The position numbers were made by a program, and so were the translations under genes. 32,340 nucleotides of DNA, taken from the NCBI GenBank assembly GCA_017536635.1, contig JAFXHA010000068.1, forward strand, positions 1 to 32,340, read 5' to 3'. The notes beneath the pieces were generated by a model. It was not told where the DNA came from. It searched no databases and worked only from the letters and a program-made list of their open reading frames with translations. This document shows, one piece after another, positions 1-9,231 of the stretch. Each line of letters opens with the position of its first letter. The first letter of the stretch is position 1. Source of the DNA: Clostridia bacterium. GTDB lineage: Bacteria > Bacillota > Clostridia > Oscillospirales > CAG-272.

Positions 1-1
1 A

Positions 2-2722
2 CCCGAAATAGTTATCAGAAACGAGAAGAGAATGCTTCAGGAAGCAGTCGACTCGCTTATTGATAACGGACGCCGTGGAAAGCCCGTAACAGGACCTTCC
101 AACCGTCCTCTCAAGTCGCTTTCCGAGCTTCTGCGCGGTAAGCAGGGACGCTTCCGTCAGAACCTTCTCGGTAAGCATGTTGACTACTCGGGACGTTCGG
201 TTATCGTCGTAGGACCTTCGCTTAAGATCTATCAGTGCGGACTTCCTAAGGAGATGGCACTTGAGCTCTTCAAGCCCTTCGTTGTAAAGAGACTTGAGGA
301 GATGCAGAGAGTTGGCGTTAAGGACGCTCTCAAGAAGATCGAAAAGGCACACGAGAATCCTTGCGTTTGGGATGCACTTGAAAACGTTATTAAGGAACAC
401 CCCGTTCTGCTTAACCGTGCACCTACGCTTCACCGTCTTTCTATTCAGGCGTTTGAGCCCGTGCTCGTAGAGGGAAGAGCTATTAAGCTCCACCCGCTCG
501 TATGTACCGCGTTCAACGCAGACTTCGACGGAGACCAGATGCCTGTTCACGTACCGCTTTCCGCAGAGGCGCAGGCAGAGGCAAGATTCCTTATGCTTTC
601 CGCAAATAACCTGCTCAAGCCTATGGACGGACGCGCAGTTGCAGTTCCTTCACAGGATATGATCCTCGGAGCTTACTATCTCACGATGGATAAGGCAGGC
701 GAGCCCGGCGAGGGAAGAGCATTCCGTGATTTCAACGAGGCAATGATGGCTTACACCAACGGCGTTCTCGGACTTCACGCACCTATCCGTATAAGAGTTA
801 CCAAGGAAATAAACGGAGAGAAGGTTACTAAGCTCGTTAACGCAACCCTTGGAAGACTTATATTCAACCAGCCCATTCCTCAGGACCTTGGATTTATTGA
901 GAGAGAGACAGAGGATAGTCTCTTTGAGCTTGAGATCCAGAAGGTCGTTAAGAAGAAGGAGCTTGGTCAGATCATTGACAGATGTATCAAGAAGCACGAT
1001 TTCGCAACCTGTGCGGAAATGCTTGATAATATTAAGGAGCTTGGATACAAGTATTCCACCAAGGCTTCCTTCTCTATCTCGGTTTACGATATGACTATCC
1101 CGAAGGAGAAGAGCGGATATATCGCAGAGGCGCAGAAAAAGGTCGATATGATCAACGACTGCTACGATGAAGGCTTGCTCACTAACGACGAGAGATACAA
1201 CAACGTCATCAAGGTTTGGGAAAAGACCACCGACGACGTTACCGCAGCTCTCCAGGCAGGCTTTGACGATTACAACCCGATCAAGATCATGTCTGATTCG
1301 GGAGCCCGTGGATCTGTCGCACAGATGCGTCAGCTTGCAGGTATGCGTGGACTTATGTTCGCTACCAACGGTAAGACGATCGAGCTTCCTATTAAATCAA
1401 ACTTCCGCGAGGGACTTAATATCCTTGAGTACTTTATGGGTGCAAAGGGATCTCGTAAGTCGCTTTCGGATACGGCTCTTCGTACGGCTGACTCGGGATA
1501 CCTTACCAGACGTCTGGTTGACGTATCTCAGGAGGTTATTATCCGCGAAGAGAAGTGTGATACCACCAAGGGCGCTTGGGTCAACACCATTTACGATGAT
1601 AAGAACAACAACGTTCTTGAGCCTCTTTCTGATAGAATCGTCGGCAGATATACCATCGGCGACGTTGTTGACGCTAACGGTAACGTTATCGTTGGCGACG
1701 ACGAGATGATCACCGAGGAGCAGGCAAAGGCAATCGAGAAGGCAGGTATCGAGAGAGTTTATATCAGAACCGTTATTCAGTGTCATGCTAAGCACGGTAT
1801 CTGTGCTCACTGCTACGGTGCAGACCTTGCGTCCGGCAGCAGAGTTAAGGTCGGGGAGGCAGTTGGTATCATCGCGGCACAGTCCATCGGTGAACCTGGT
1901 ACTCAGCTTACGATGCGTACATTCCACTCCGGTGGTGTCGCAGGATCCGATATTACGCAGGGTCTTCCCAGAGTTGAAGAGCTCTTTGAGGCAAGAACCC
2001 CCAAGAAGCCTGCCGTTATGACCGAAAAGAAGGGTGTCGTTCACGTTTATATGGGCGAGACCGAAAATACCAACGAGGTAAGCATTACCAACGAGGAGAC
2101 GGGCGAGATCACACGTTATCCGATTCCTTTCGGTATGCGTCTGTGCGTAGCATCGGGTGATACCGTTGAGGTCGGCGACGCTCTTACCGAGGGTAACAAG
2201 GCTCCCAGCGATATTATGAGAATACTCGGACTTGATGCAGTTTACGAGTACGTTATCAAGGAAATTCAGAAGGTTTACCGTTCTCAGTCCTGTAACGTAA
2301 ACGATAAGCACATCGAGATCATCGCGCGTCAGATGACGAGAAAGAAGCGTATCACCGAAAGCGGAGATACCGATATGCTCGTTGGCTCGCTCGTTGATAT
2401 GACCGAATTTGAGGAAGAATACAACAAGGTTCTTGAAAGAATCAACGCAGGTGAGGAGCTCACGCTTCCCGAAGGCTCACCCGAGCTTCTCGGAATCACC
2501 AAGGCGTCTCTCCAGACCGAGTCCTTCCTCTCCGCAGCATCCTTCCAGGAGACCACGAGAGTGCTCACCGAGGCTGCTATCAAGGGTAAGGTCGACCATC
2601 TGCTCGGACTTAAGGAAAACGTTATTATCGGTAAGCTCATTCCCGCAGGAACGGGTATGGAGTGCTATCACCAGGTTGACGTTGTTAAGACCGAAGAGTC
2701 TGAAAGCAACGAGATCGCGTAA
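2..2722 (+). CDS. rpoC: DNA-directed RNA polymerase subunit beta', 5'-truncated by window edge
   Basis: This is the C-terminal 906 codons of the largest catalytic subunit of RNA polymerase. The frame is already open at base 2, so the gene starts upstream; roughly 280-300 N-terminal residues (first zinc site and clamp) are missing compared with usual Firmicute lengths near 1,200. Visible signatures are the active-site loop NADFDGDQM, whose three aspartates hold the catalytic magnesium (about bases 512-543), the rudder/switch segment [19 protein letters not shown], and the second zinc site: one Cys in EEKC near base 1557, then the cluster [12 protein letters not shown] near 1780-1816. The G-loop/trigger-loop segment with [11 protein letters not shown] lies around 1912-1940. 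It is followed directly by a strong terminator rather than by rpsL/rpsG/fusA, so the str ribosomal operon is not joined to it here. Identification is secure. Confidence 0.99.
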   Translation, partial: PEIVIRNEKRMLQEAVDSLIDNGRRGKPVTGPSNRPLKSLSELLRGKQGRFRQNLLGKHVDYSGRSVIVVGPSLKIYQCGLPKEMALELFKPFVVKRLEEMQRVGVKDALKKIEKAHENPCVWDALENVIKEHPVLLNRAPTLHRLSIQAFEPVLVEGRAIKLHPLVCTAFNADFDGDQMPVHVPLSAEAQAEARFLMLSANNLLKPMDGRAVAVPSQDMILGAYYLTMDKAGEPGEGRAFRDFNEAMMAYTNGVLGLHAPIRIRVTKEINGEKVTKLVNATLGRLIFNQPIPQDLGFIERETEDSLFELEIQKVVKKKELGQIIDRCIKKHDFATCAEMLDNIKELGYKYSTKASFSISVYDMTIPKEKSGYIAEAQKKVDMINDCYDEGLLTNDERYNNVIKVWEKTTDDVTAALQAGFDDYNPIKIMSDSGARGSVAQMRQLAGMRGLMFATNGKTIELPIKSNFREGLNILEYFMGAKGSRKSLSDTALRTADSGYLTRRLVDVSQEVIIREEKCDTTKGAWVNTIYDDKNNNVLEPLSDRIVGRYTIGDVVDANGNVIVGDDEMITEEQAKAIEKAGIERVYIRTVIQCHAKHGICAHCYGADLASGSRVKVGEAVGIIAAQSIGEPGTQLTMRTFHSGGVAGSDITQGLPRVEELFEARTPKKPAVMTEKKGVVHVYMGETENTNEVSITNEETGEITRYPIPFGMRLCVASGDTVEVGDALTEGNKAPSDIMRILGLDAVYEYVIKEIQKVYRSQSCNVNDKHIEIIARQMTRKKRITESGDTDMLVGSLVDMTEFEEEYNKVLERINAGEELTLPEGSPELLGITKASLQTESFLSAASFQETTRVLTEAAIKGKVDHLLGLKENVIIGKLIPAGTGMECYHQVDVVKTEESESNEIA

Positions 2723-2733
2723 AATTAAAATAA

Positions 2734-2760
2734 ACACCGCAGAAGCTTCTGCGGTGTTTT
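2734..2760 (+). terminator. rho-independent terminator of the rpoC operon
   Basis: A perfect 24-nt palindrome (ACACCGCAGAAG with its complement, 2734-2757) is followed by a short T run, 11 nt after the rpoC stop. The minus-strand exit is also T-rich, so it may help stop transcription from both sides. Confidence 0.93.
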
Positions 2761-2767
2761 GTATTAA

Positions 2768-2800
2768 AAAAGCCGCATAGCTTTTAGCTATGCGGCTTTT
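2768..2800 (-). terminator. rho-independent terminator of the gal operon
   Basis: A 14-bp stem (AAAAGCCGCATAGC, 2768-2781, with 2787-2800) has a 5-nt loop and, read on the minus strand, a T tract. It begins 4 nt past the galM stop. Together with the preceding hairpin it separates the convergent rpoC and gal transcripts. Confidence 0.9.
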
Positions 2801-2804
2801 ATGA

Positions 2805-3866
2805 TTATTTCACCGAAAAACGATATTCGGTCGTCGATTCGTATACTTCATTCGGCGAGAGCGTTACGTCGGTAAAATGCGGAACGTTTATGCTGTTCGG
2901 ATAATGCTGTGTTTCAAGGCAGACGAACGTCCTCTTTGCCTGCTTGTAGCCACCCTTGAATGCGGGCTCATCTGGATTCAGAAAATTTCCTGCATAGATC
3001 TGGACCGCCGGCTGATCGGTGTAAAGATCCATTGAACGACCGGTCTCGGCACAGTAAAGATTGCCGCGCCATACAGGCTCGCTCTTTTTGCCGCCGACAA
3101 AGCAGAAGCAGTGGTCATAACCGCCTGCGTTCTTGAGGTCGGCATCATCAGCTTCGCTATCCTTGGCAAGCGTCTTTGCCACTCTGAAATCAAAGGGCGT
3201 TCCTTCCACCGAGCGTATCTCGCCCGTGGGAATAACCTTTTCGTTGATAGGCAGATAAGCATCTGCATCAAGCGTGAGCTCGTGTCCGAGAACGCTGCCC
3301 GAAGCATAGCCGCCAAGGTTGAAATAAGCGTGGTTCGTAAGATTTACAATAGTGCGTTTGTCGGTGGTAGCCTTGTAATTAAGACGTATCGCGCTGTTTG
3401 CGGTGAGCGTGTAGGTAACCGTTACCTTGAGGGTTCCGGGATATCCTTCCTCTCCGTCGGGAGACGTAAGAGAGAGCACGAGCTTCGGCTCGTCATCACT
3501 GTCCTGCTCCTCGACTGCCCATATCTTCTTATCAAAGCCGACATTGCCGCCGTGAAGATGGTTTACACCGTTGTCGTTGCGAGCAATAATATATTCCTTA
3601 CCGTCAAGCGTAAAGGAGCCGTCAGCTATTCTGTTTCCAAATCTGCCTATGACCGCACCCTGATAGCTTGTCGCCTGTCTGTAAGATTCAATAGAATCAA
3701 ATCCGCCGATAATATCACTTATCTCGCCGTTTCTGTCGGGAACAAGGAGCTTTGTGATAGTCGCGCCGTAGTTCATTACGGTAAGCGCGACACCGGTCTT
3801 GTTTTCAAGAGTGTAAGTATATACCTTTTCGCCGTTATGCTCTCCGAAAAGTCTTTTTGTTATCAT
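2805..3866 (-). CDS. galM: galactose mutarotase (aldose 1-epimerase)
   Basis: Interconverts the alpha and beta anomers of galactose/glucose, the entry step of the Leloir pathway; cytoplasmic. The 353-residue protein matches the usual family length. Seen in order: GRFGNRIADGSF (residues 74-85), NHLHGG (102-107), NLTNHAYFNLGG (175-186), containing the general-acid His179, and LETQHYPNS (317-325), containing the general-base Glu318. There is no signal peptide, in contrast to secreted mutarotases. It is the last gene of a three-gene minus-strand operon after the nucleotidyltransferase and galE, with only 14 nt between the galE stop and its start. galK and galT are not in the window. Confidence 0.96.
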   Translation of the reverse strand: MITKRLFGEHNGEKVYTYTLENKTGVALTVMNYGATITKLLVPDRNGEISDIIGGFDSIESYRQATSYQGAVIGRFGNRIADGSFTLDGKEYIIARNDNGVNHLHGGNVGFDKKIWAVEEQDSDDEPKLVLSLTSPDGEEGYPGTLKVTVTYTLTANSAIRLNYKATTDKRTIVNLTNHAYFNLGGYASGSVLGHELTLDADAYLPINEKVIPTGEIRSVEGTPFDFRVAKTLAKDSEADDADLKNAGGYDHCFCFVGGKKSEPVWRGNLYCAETGRSMDLYTDQPAVQIYAGNFLNPDEPAFKGGYKQAKRTFVCLETQHYPNSINVPHFTDVTLSPNEVYESTTEYRFSVK

Positions 3867-3880
3867 CTGAAACCTCTGAT

Positions 3881-4894
3881 TTAGGAATCGTATCCGTTAG
3901 GATTCTTGAGCTGCCAGTTGTAAGCGTCGCGACACATATCCTTGATGTTGTTTTCAGCCTTCCAGCCGAGAAGCTCGTAAGCCTTGGTAGGATTAGCGTA
4001 GCACTCGTCGATATCACCGGGGCGTCTTGCAACTATCTTGTAGTTTATCTTAATGCCCGTAGCTTCCTCATAAGCCTTTACGATATCAAGAACAGAGTAT
4101 CCGGTACCCGTTCCAACGTTGAAATGCTCAACGCCTGTGCGGGTCTCTGCACGCTCAATAGCCTTGAGGTGAGCTTTTGCGAGGTCAACAACGTGAATGT
4201 AATCACGAACGCCTGTTCCGTCGGGAGTATTGTAGTCGTTACCGAAAATTGAGAGACACTCTCTCTTGCCCGATGCAACCTGAGTTATGTAGGGAAGAAG
4301 GTTGTTCGGAATACCCTGGGGGTCCTCACCGATAAGTCCGCTCTTGTGAGCTCCGATGGGGTTGAAGTAACGGAGAATGGAGACGCTCCACTCGTTGTCA
4401 GCTGCGTGAAGATCCTTGAGGATTCTCTCTATCATAAGCTTGGTCTCACCGTAAGGGTTGGTTGTGGAAAGAGGGAAGTCCTCAGTTATCGGAACGCTCG
4501 CGGGCTTACCGTAAACGGTAGCAGAGGAGCTGAACACGATGCGCTTTGCGCCGTGCTTCTGCATGATATCGCAGAGGTTGAAGGTTCCGGTAAGGTTGTT
4601 GTGATAGTAAAGAAGGGGCTTTTCGCAGGATTCGCCAACTGCCTTAAGACCTGCGAAATGGATACAGCTGTCGATGTCGTTCTCGCAGAATACCTTATCG
4701 AGAGCATCGTAATCAAGAAGGTCTACCTCGTAGAATTTGAAGTCCTTGCCCGTAATTTCCTTTACTCTCTTGAGAGATTCGGGCTTGCTGTTTATAAAGT
4801 TGTCAACAACAACGAGCTCGCGGCCTGCGTTGAGAAGCTCAACCATAGTATGAGAGCCGATATAACCTGCTCCGCCTGTGATCAAAATTGCCAT
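3881..4894 (-). CDS. galE: UDP-glucose 4-epimerase
   Basis: NAD-dependent extended short-chain dehydrogenase that interconverts UDP-galactose and UDP-glucose. The Rossmann motif [10 protein letters not shown] lies at residues 6-15. The catalytic triad region is SSSATVYG (122-129, with Ser124) and NPYGETK (146-152, Tyr148 and Lys152). Length of 337 residues is standard. The start ATG has a TGAGGA ribosome binding site. It sits 37 nt downstream of the nucleotidyltransferase gene and just upstream of galM, so the three probably share one transcript. The mutarotase neighbour favours a galactose role, but the enzyme also supplies UDP-galactose for envelope polysaccharides. Confidence 0.97.
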   Translation of the reverse strand: MAILITGGAGYIGSHTMVELLNAGRELVVVDNFINSKPESLKRVKEITGKDFKFYEVDLLDYDALDKVFCENDIDSCIHFAGLKAVGESCEKPLLYYHNNLTGTFNLCDIMQKHGAKRIVFSSSATVYGKPASVPITEDFPLSTTNPYGETKLMIERILKDLHAADNEWSVSILRYFNPIGAHKSGLIGEDPQGIPNNLLPYITQVASGKRECLSIFGNDYNTPDGTGVRDYIHVVDLAKAHLKAIERAETRTGVEHFNVGTGTGYSVLDIVKAYEEATGIKINYKIVARRPGDIDECYANPTKAYELLGWKAENNIKDMCRDAYNWQLKNPNGYDS

Positions 4895-4931
4895 TTTAAT
4901 TCCTCACTTATAAAATATTTTTGTGGTCAAA

Positions 4932-5828
4932 TTAAAGCTTTTCAGGGTAAACACCGTCGCTGATAAGCTTTGCGATGCTTGCCTTAACGGGTTCCTTATC
5001 TTCCTTGTAGGTAACGCCGTACCAGGAATCCTCGGTGCTGTAAACTGTAACAGTACATTTACCTGCATCCATAGCTTCCTTTACTGCGAAGGGGAGATAG
5101 TACTCGCGCTTCATAGGATTATCCGTGGGCTGTGCAAGGAAGGTCTTAAATCCTTCTTCGATGCTGTCAAAGATCGCGGGAGTAAAGCCCCAGCAGTTCA
5201 TAGATACAACGGTATCCATAGCGAGCTCGGTGGATGCTCCGTCCTCTTCGAAGAACGCCTTTTCGCCGTCCTTGTATATCTTTGTGCGCTCAACTACGTC
5301 GACAAGTCTGCGACATCTGTTGACCTTGCAAACACCTCTGGAAACGGTACCGTTTTCGGTGAGAGTATTGCGGAGTCTGTATCCAACCATACAGAAAGAA
5401 GGACGCTTTGCGTCAGCAGCTCCCGAGAGATGCTCAGCAAGGAGCTTATATGCGCCTCTGCCGTAGAAATCGTCAGCGTTGATAACTGCGAACGGATCGG
5501 TTACCTTGCTACGAGCAGCGAGGAGCGCGTGAGCAGTACCCCAGGGCTTTGTTCTGCCCTCGGGAAGAGAAAAGCCTTCGGGAAGGTCGTTAAGATCCTG
5601 GAAAGCGTATTCAACACGAACCTTGTCCTCGAAACGCTTACCGATGGTTTCGCGGAAGATCTCGAGATTTTCCTCGTTGATTACAAAAACTACCTTGTCG
5701 AATCCGCAAAGAATGGCATCATATACCGAAAAGTCGATAATAAAGCTGCCCGATTCAGTGATCGGATCGATCTGCTTGAGTCCGCCGTATCTTGATCCCA
5801 TACCGGCGGCAAGAATTACTAAAGTCAT
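4932..5828 (-). CDS. sugar-phosphate nucleotidyltransferase-like protein
   Basis: A 298-residue member of the NTP-transferase (GT-A fold) superfamily, expected to join an NTP to a sugar 1-phosphate. The N-terminal signature LAAGMGSRYGGLKQ (residues 6-19) is the nucleotide-binding loop; GTAH (97-100) and NADDFYG (117-123) fit the base- and metal-binding positions. It is the first gene of the operon with galE and galM, with a GGAGG site just before the ATG. The context suggests formation of UDP-glucose or UDP-galactose from the hexose 1-phosphate, which could bypass a classical GalT; this is inference. The sequence is not a close match to GalU or GlmU, and the exact sugar cannot be told. Confidence 0.85.
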   Translation of the reverse strand: MTLVILAAGMGSRYGGLKQIDPITESGSFIIDFSVYDAILCGFDKVVFVINEENLEIFRETIGKRFEDKVRVEYAFQDLNDLPEGFSLPEGRTKPWGTAHALLAARSKVTDPFAVINADDFYGRGAYKLLAEHLSGAADAKRPSFCMVGYRLRNTLTENGTVSRGVCKVNRCRRLVDVVERTKIYKDGEKAFFEEDGASTELAMDTVVSMNCWGFTPAIFDSIEEGFKTFLAQPTDNPMKREYYLPFAVKEAMDAGKCTVTVYSTEDSWYGVTYKEDKEPVKASIAKLISDGVYPEKL

Positions 5829-5866
5829 AGTAAACCTCCAAAATAAATATAATATTTTGAATCCTT

Positions 5867-5895
5867 ATTATAGCATTATTAAAAAAGAATTTCAA
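5867..5895 (-). promoter_or_regulatory. sigma-A promoter of the gal operon
   Basis: On the minus strand: -35 TTGAAA (5890-5895), a 17-nt spacer and -10 TATAAT (5867-5872) preceded by an extended TGC. It lies about 40 nt upstream of the nucleotidyltransferase start. Confidence 0.85.
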
Positions 5896-5994
5896 TATAA
5901 ACCGTATTTTTTTTACATAATGTTTACACATTTTGCATCGAAAAGCAGAAAATTTGTAGGCTTTATAAAAAATAAAAAAATTATTTATATGTTG

Positions 5995-6023
5995 TTGACA
6001 AAGATAGGAATGTATGATATAAT
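5995..6023 (+). promoter_or_regulatory. sigma-A promoter of the Crp/Fnr regulator and ABC operon
   Basis: Full-consensus TTGACA (5995-6000), 17-nt spacer, TATAAT (6018-6023) with an extended TGA in front. The predicted start at about 6030 falls inside the palindrome 6029-6044. Confidence 0.9.
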
Positions 6024-6028
6024 CAAAC

Positions 6029-6044
6029 TGTCTCAAATGAGACA
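6029..6044 (+). promoter_or_regulatory. candidate Crp/Fnr-family operator at the transcription start
   Basis: A perfect inverted repeat, TGTCTCAAATGAGACA, begins 6 nt after the -10 box. Read as TGTCT-N6-AGACA it has the half-site geometry of the Crp/Fnr family (TGTGA-N6-TCACA for Crp). Its place over the start site predicts autorepression by the regulator encoded 16 nt downstream. The match to family geometry is seen; binding is inferred. Confidence 0.7.
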
Positions 6045-6059
6045 ATTTTGAGGTGAAAG

Positions 6060-6725
6060 ATGAATATTTACGAAATATATCCGCAAATAACTCAAAACCC
6101 AATATTCAAGGACGCCGACCAAGATACTGTAAACCGATATCTTAACGGTGATACGATGACTCTGAGACGCTTTGAAGCAGACGAGCTCGTATATTCCCCC
6201 GATTCCGATAAAAAGAGCGTAGGTCTTATTCTTCGCGGCTCTGCCGCTGTAACTTCGCTTTCCGGTAAGGAAAAGGTAGTGCTCAAAACGCACAAGGCGG
6301 GAAATATGTTCGGCGTGGCAAATCTTTATGCGGACGAGCCACCCCCAAGCATAATCAGCGCCACCGAGCCCTGTGAGGTTATTTTTATAGACGGCAGCGC
6401 TTTTCGCTCGGTAATAGAAAACGATATGAGCGCTATGCGCGCATATCTTGCCTTTTTGAGCAAAAAAATAATATATCTCAATAAAGAGATATCTACCTTT
6501 ACGGCGGGAAGCGCCGAGAAAAAGCTCGCGTTTTTCCTTTGCGAAAATCAGCGAAACGGCATATTTGAGCCAAGCTTTTCAATGTCTCACCTTGCCGAGA
6601 TGCTCGGTGTCGGCAGAGCATCGCTATATCGCGCGCTGGATTCACTGGAGTCCGAGGGGCTTATACAGCGTGTCGAAAAAGCTATTTTAATTCCGGATAA
6701 ATATAAGCTGTCAAAAATAATATAA
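6060..6725 (+). CDS. Crp/Fnr family transcriptional regulator
   Basis: A 221-residue regulator with an N-terminal cyclic-nucleotide-binding-like beta-roll (about residues 15-115), a dimerisation helix (about 115-145) and a C-terminal winged helix (HTH about 174-200, with MSHLAEMLGVGRASLYRAL). The start has a GAGGTG site 5 nt upstream. It has only two cysteines (105 and 161), so it lacks the four-Cys iron-sulfur set of Fnr; the effector is unknown. It is first in an apparent operon with the importer genes (42-nt gap, no terminator), so it probably controls transporter synthesis. A palindrome of Crp/Fnr geometry lies over its own start site. Confidence 0.93.
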   Translation: MNIYEIYPQITQNPIFKDADQDTVNRYLNGDTMTLRRFEADELVYSPDSDKKSVGLILRGSAAVTSLSGKEKVVLKTHKAGNMFGVANLYADEPPPSIISATEPCEVIFIDGSAFRSVIENDMSAMRAYLAFLSKKIIYLNKEISTFTAGSAEKKLAFFLCENQRNGIFEPSFSMSHLAEMLGVGRASLYRALDSLESEGLIQRVEKAILIPDKYKLSKII

Positions 6726-6767
6726 CAGCCGAATTTATAAATCATTATCAATAAAGAGGTACAAAAA

Positions 6768-7760
6768 ATGAAAAAAACAATTACGAAGATACTCGCGGCA
6801 ATGCTTGCGGTACTGATGATGGCGAGCCTCGTTGCTTGCGCTAAAAAGCCTGATGAGGAGCTTGAGATAAACGTATATCTGCTTAACGGAACTACCGCGC
6901 TCGGTGCATCCAAGATGATCGCCGACGCAAAGGCTGATTCCGATTCTATGAATTATAATTTCCAGACCTTTGCGGCAGCAGACGCTATTACAGGCGCTAT
7001 CGTTTCGGGTGAGGCTGATATCGCAGCTCTGCCTACCAACGTTGCGGCAAAGCTTTATAAGAACAGCGAAGGAAAGCTTCAGCTTCTCGCACTCAACACG
7101 CTCGGCGTGCTTCATTTGCTTCAGAACGGCGGCGACGAGATAGACGAGCTTGCAGATCTCAAGGGAAGAACGATATACCTTCCCGGCGCAGGCTCTAATC
7201 CTGAGTTCATTACCGCGGCGCTTCTTGAGTCGGCAGGTCTGAAGGTGGGCGATGACGTTATTCTTGATACCACCTCGTTTAACTCTCCCGATGCCCTTGC
7301 AACTGCAATTGCAAGCGGCGTGGCAGACCTTGCAGTGCTTCCTGAGCCTAAGGTTACGGTTACTATGATGAACAATGCCAACATCACAAAGGCGATCGAT
7401 TTCAGCGCAGAGTGGGAAAAGCTTAACGGAGAGAACACACTCGTTCAGGGCTGTCTCGTGGTAAATACCGCATTTGCAGAGGAGCATCCCGCAGAGGTAA
7501 AGAAGTTCCTTGAGGATTATACTGCATCTGTTGAATATATCAAAGAGGGAAGCGACGACGCAATTCAGATGATAGTTGACGCAGGTATTCTGCCCAAGGC
7601 GCCCATCGCAAAGAAAGCGCTTCCGTCCTGCAACCTTTGTAGCATTACGGGTGCGGATATGGAGCCTCTTATGAAGGTGTTCTACGAGAAGCTTTACGCT
7701 TATAATCCTGCATCTGTCGGAGCAGTTCCGGATGCTGATTTCTATTACGTTGCAAAGTAA
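6768..7760 (+). CDS. ABC transporter substrate-binding lipoprotein, nitrate/sulfonate/taurine type
   Basis: Extracytoplasmic solute receptor anchored by a lipid. The signal peptide ends in lipobox LVAC with the modified Cys24. The mature part resembles the NMT1/SsuA/ThiY type II binding-protein fold: the segment GEADIAALPTNVA (about residues 83-95), LKGRTIYLPGAGSNPEF (about 129-145) and a second ADLAVLPEPKV segment are typical of its two lobes. Length of 330 residues is normal. It has its own ribosome binding site (AAAGAGGT) and is followed by a matching permease and ATPase. The substrate cannot be read from the sequence: sulfonates, nitrate-like anions, pyrimidine thiamin precursors and others use this family. 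Confidence 0.92.
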   Translation: MKKTITKILAAMLAVLMMASLVACAKKPDEELEINVYLLNGTTALGASKMIADAKADSDSMNYNFQTFAAADAITGAIVSGEADIAALPTNVAAKLYKNSEGKLQLLALNTLGVLHLLQNGGDEIDELADLKGRTIYLPGAGSNPEFITAALLESAGLKVGDDVILDTTSFNSPDALATAIASGVADLAVLPEPKVTVTMMNNANITKAIDFSAEWEKLNGENTLVQGCLVVNTAFAEEHPAEVKKFLEDYTASVEYIKEGSDDAIQMIVDAGILPKAPIAKKALPSCNLCSITGADMEPLMKVFYEKLYAYNPASVGAVPDADFYYVAK

Positions 7761-7798
7761 TATAAATTGCAAATGACAGTTTACGAAAGGAGAGCAAA

Positions 7799-8572
7799 AT
7801 GAACGCAAGGACTAAAAAAATAGCTTCCCGTATCTTGAGCGTGCTCGGTGTGATCGCTTTTTGGATCGCAGTGTGGTTTTTGCTCTCCTGGTCGGTAAAC
7901 AGCAAATTTCTGTTGCCCTCGCCAAAGGATACGCTGATAGCGCTCGGTGAGCTTATTTCCGACGGAGAATTCTTTCTTATCGCGGCAATAACACTCGGAA
8001 GGATAGTGCTCGGCGTGCTGATATCCTTTATCTTGGGAATTGCACTCGCGGTGCTGACTGAAGCATCAAAAGCAGCAAAAGCCTTGCTCTCACCCGCGCT
8101 CACAGTCATAAAATCCACGCCCGTAGCATCCTTTATAATTCTTGCGCTGCTTTGGATAGACAGAGATCTTCTGCCGCTCTTTATAACCTCGCTTATCGTT
8201 GTGCCTATAGTATGGTCAAACGTCGCCGAGGGAATACGATCGGTTGATAAAGGCCTGCTTCAGATGGCAAAGGTCTACCGCTTTTCAAGACTAAAAAGAA
8301 TAACCGCGCTTTATATTCCTACCGTAGCACCGTATTTTCTTGCGGCTTGTAAATCTACGCTTGGACTTGCGTGGAAGGCGGGTATTTCTGCCGAAATCCT
8401 TTGTACGCCCGAGCGTGCGATCGGAACAGAGTTGTACTTCTCAAAGACTTATCTTGAAACCCCTGCACTTTTTGCGTGGACCTTCGTGATAATCCTTTTG
8501 AGTATAGCGATAGAGAAGCTGTTCGTATTCGGTATCGGCAAGCTTGGAAGCAAGCTTCGCGTGATCAGATAG
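7799..8572 (+). CDS. ABC transporter permease, nitrate/sulfonate/taurine type
   Basis: Inner-membrane channel subunit of about six helices (for example residues 12-32, 60-85, 105-125 and 225-245). The cytoplasmic coupling (EAA-like) loop is visible as EGIRSVDKGLLQMAKVYRF, about residues 144-162. The 257-residue length fits SsuC/TauC-like proteins. The start is supported by AAAGGAG at 7786-7792. It is 38 nt after the binding protein and 12 nt before the likely ATPase start, so the three form one importer. Confidence 0.93.
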   Translation: MNARTKKIASRILSVLGVIAFWIAVWFLLSWSVNSKFLLPSPKDTLIALGELISDGEFFLIAAITLGRIVLGVLISFILGIALAVLTEASKAAKALLSPALTVIKSTPVASFIILALLWIDRDLLPLFITSLIVVPIVWSNVAEGIRSVDKGLLQMAKVYRFSRLKRITALYIPTVAPYFLAACKSTLGLAWKAGISAEILCTPERAIGTELYFSKTYLETPALFAWTFVIILLSIAIEKLFVFGIGKLGSKLRVIR

Positions 8573-8584
8573 GGGGTGCGCGAT

Positions 8585-9187
8585 ATGTTGAAATTTGAAA
8601 AGGTTTCTCTTACCTTTAAGACCGAGGGCAGAGAACAGCATGTCCTTAAAGATCTTTCGTATACCTTTGAGACGGGAAGGATAACTGCTATCACCGGCGT
8701 ATCGGGAATCGGCAAGACAACCATCCTGAATCTTGCGGCAGGCTTGCTTGAAACGAGCGAGGGAAGCGTGATAAACACCTTTGCCAAAACCGCTTACGTT
8801 TTTCAGGAGCCGAGACTTCTTCCTTGGAAGACTGCGCTTGAAAACGTTACCTGCGTTTGTGGCGACGAGAAAAAAGCAAAATTCTATCTCGATATACTTT
8901 TGCCCGAAGGAAGCGACAAATATCCCGATGAGCTTTCGGGAGGAATGCAGCAGAGAGTGTCTATCGCACGAGCGATGGCTTATGACGCGGAGCTCGTACT
9001 GCTTGACGAGGCACTGAAAGGCCTCGATATGCAGACAAAGGATGCCGTCGTAAAGACTCTGAGGGAGCATCTTAAAGGCCGCACAGCCATTATGATAACG
9101 CATGATAAAAGCGAGCTTGAGTTCTGCGACACGGTTCTTGAGATAAGCGATGCGCCGATCTCCGAGTTAAAGCATGTCAATCGGTAA
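8585..9187 (+). CDS. ABC transporter ATP-binding protein
   Basis: ATPase that powers the adjacent permease. From the ATG at 8585 (200 residues): Walker A GVSGIGKTT (38-46), Q-loop VFQEPRLLPW (72-81), signature LSGGMQQR (117-124), Walker B LVLLDE (137-142) and switch His173. I chose this ATG because GGGGGTG at 8572-8578 gives a well-spaced ribosome site; an in-frame GTG at 8576 overlaps that site. It is shorter than typical SsuB/TauB proteins (about 250), lacking most of the C-terminal tail, and has DEALKGLD where most relatives carry DEPFGALD. A terminator follows. Confidence 0.93.
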   Translation: MLKFEKVSLTFKTEGREQHVLKDLSYTFETGRITAITGVSGIGKTTILNLAAGLLETSEGSVINTFAKTAYVFQEPRLLPWKTALENVTCVCGDEKKAKFYLDILLPEGSDKYPDELSGGMQQRVSIARAMAYDAELVLLDEALKGLDMQTKDAVVKTLREHLKGRTAIMITHDKSELEFCDTVLEISDAPISELKHVNR

Positions 9188-9231
9188 AAAGTGGCAGAGC
9201 TTGTGCTGAATAATTAAATAGTCAAACAGTC

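Noticed and set aside
1397-2311. A 304-codon open frame antisense to rpoC
   Set aside because: It lies fully inside a conserved gene, shows no motif, and reads as a shadow frame.
3111-3884. A 257-codon plus-strand frame over galM
   Set aside because: galM on the other strand has all catalytic motifs; this frame has no ribosome site and no family signature.
6735-7808. A 357-codon minus-strand frame over the binding-protein gene
   Set aside because: The plus-strand gene has a signal peptide, lipobox and operon context; the opposite frame is Cys/Leu/Arg-rich without motifs.
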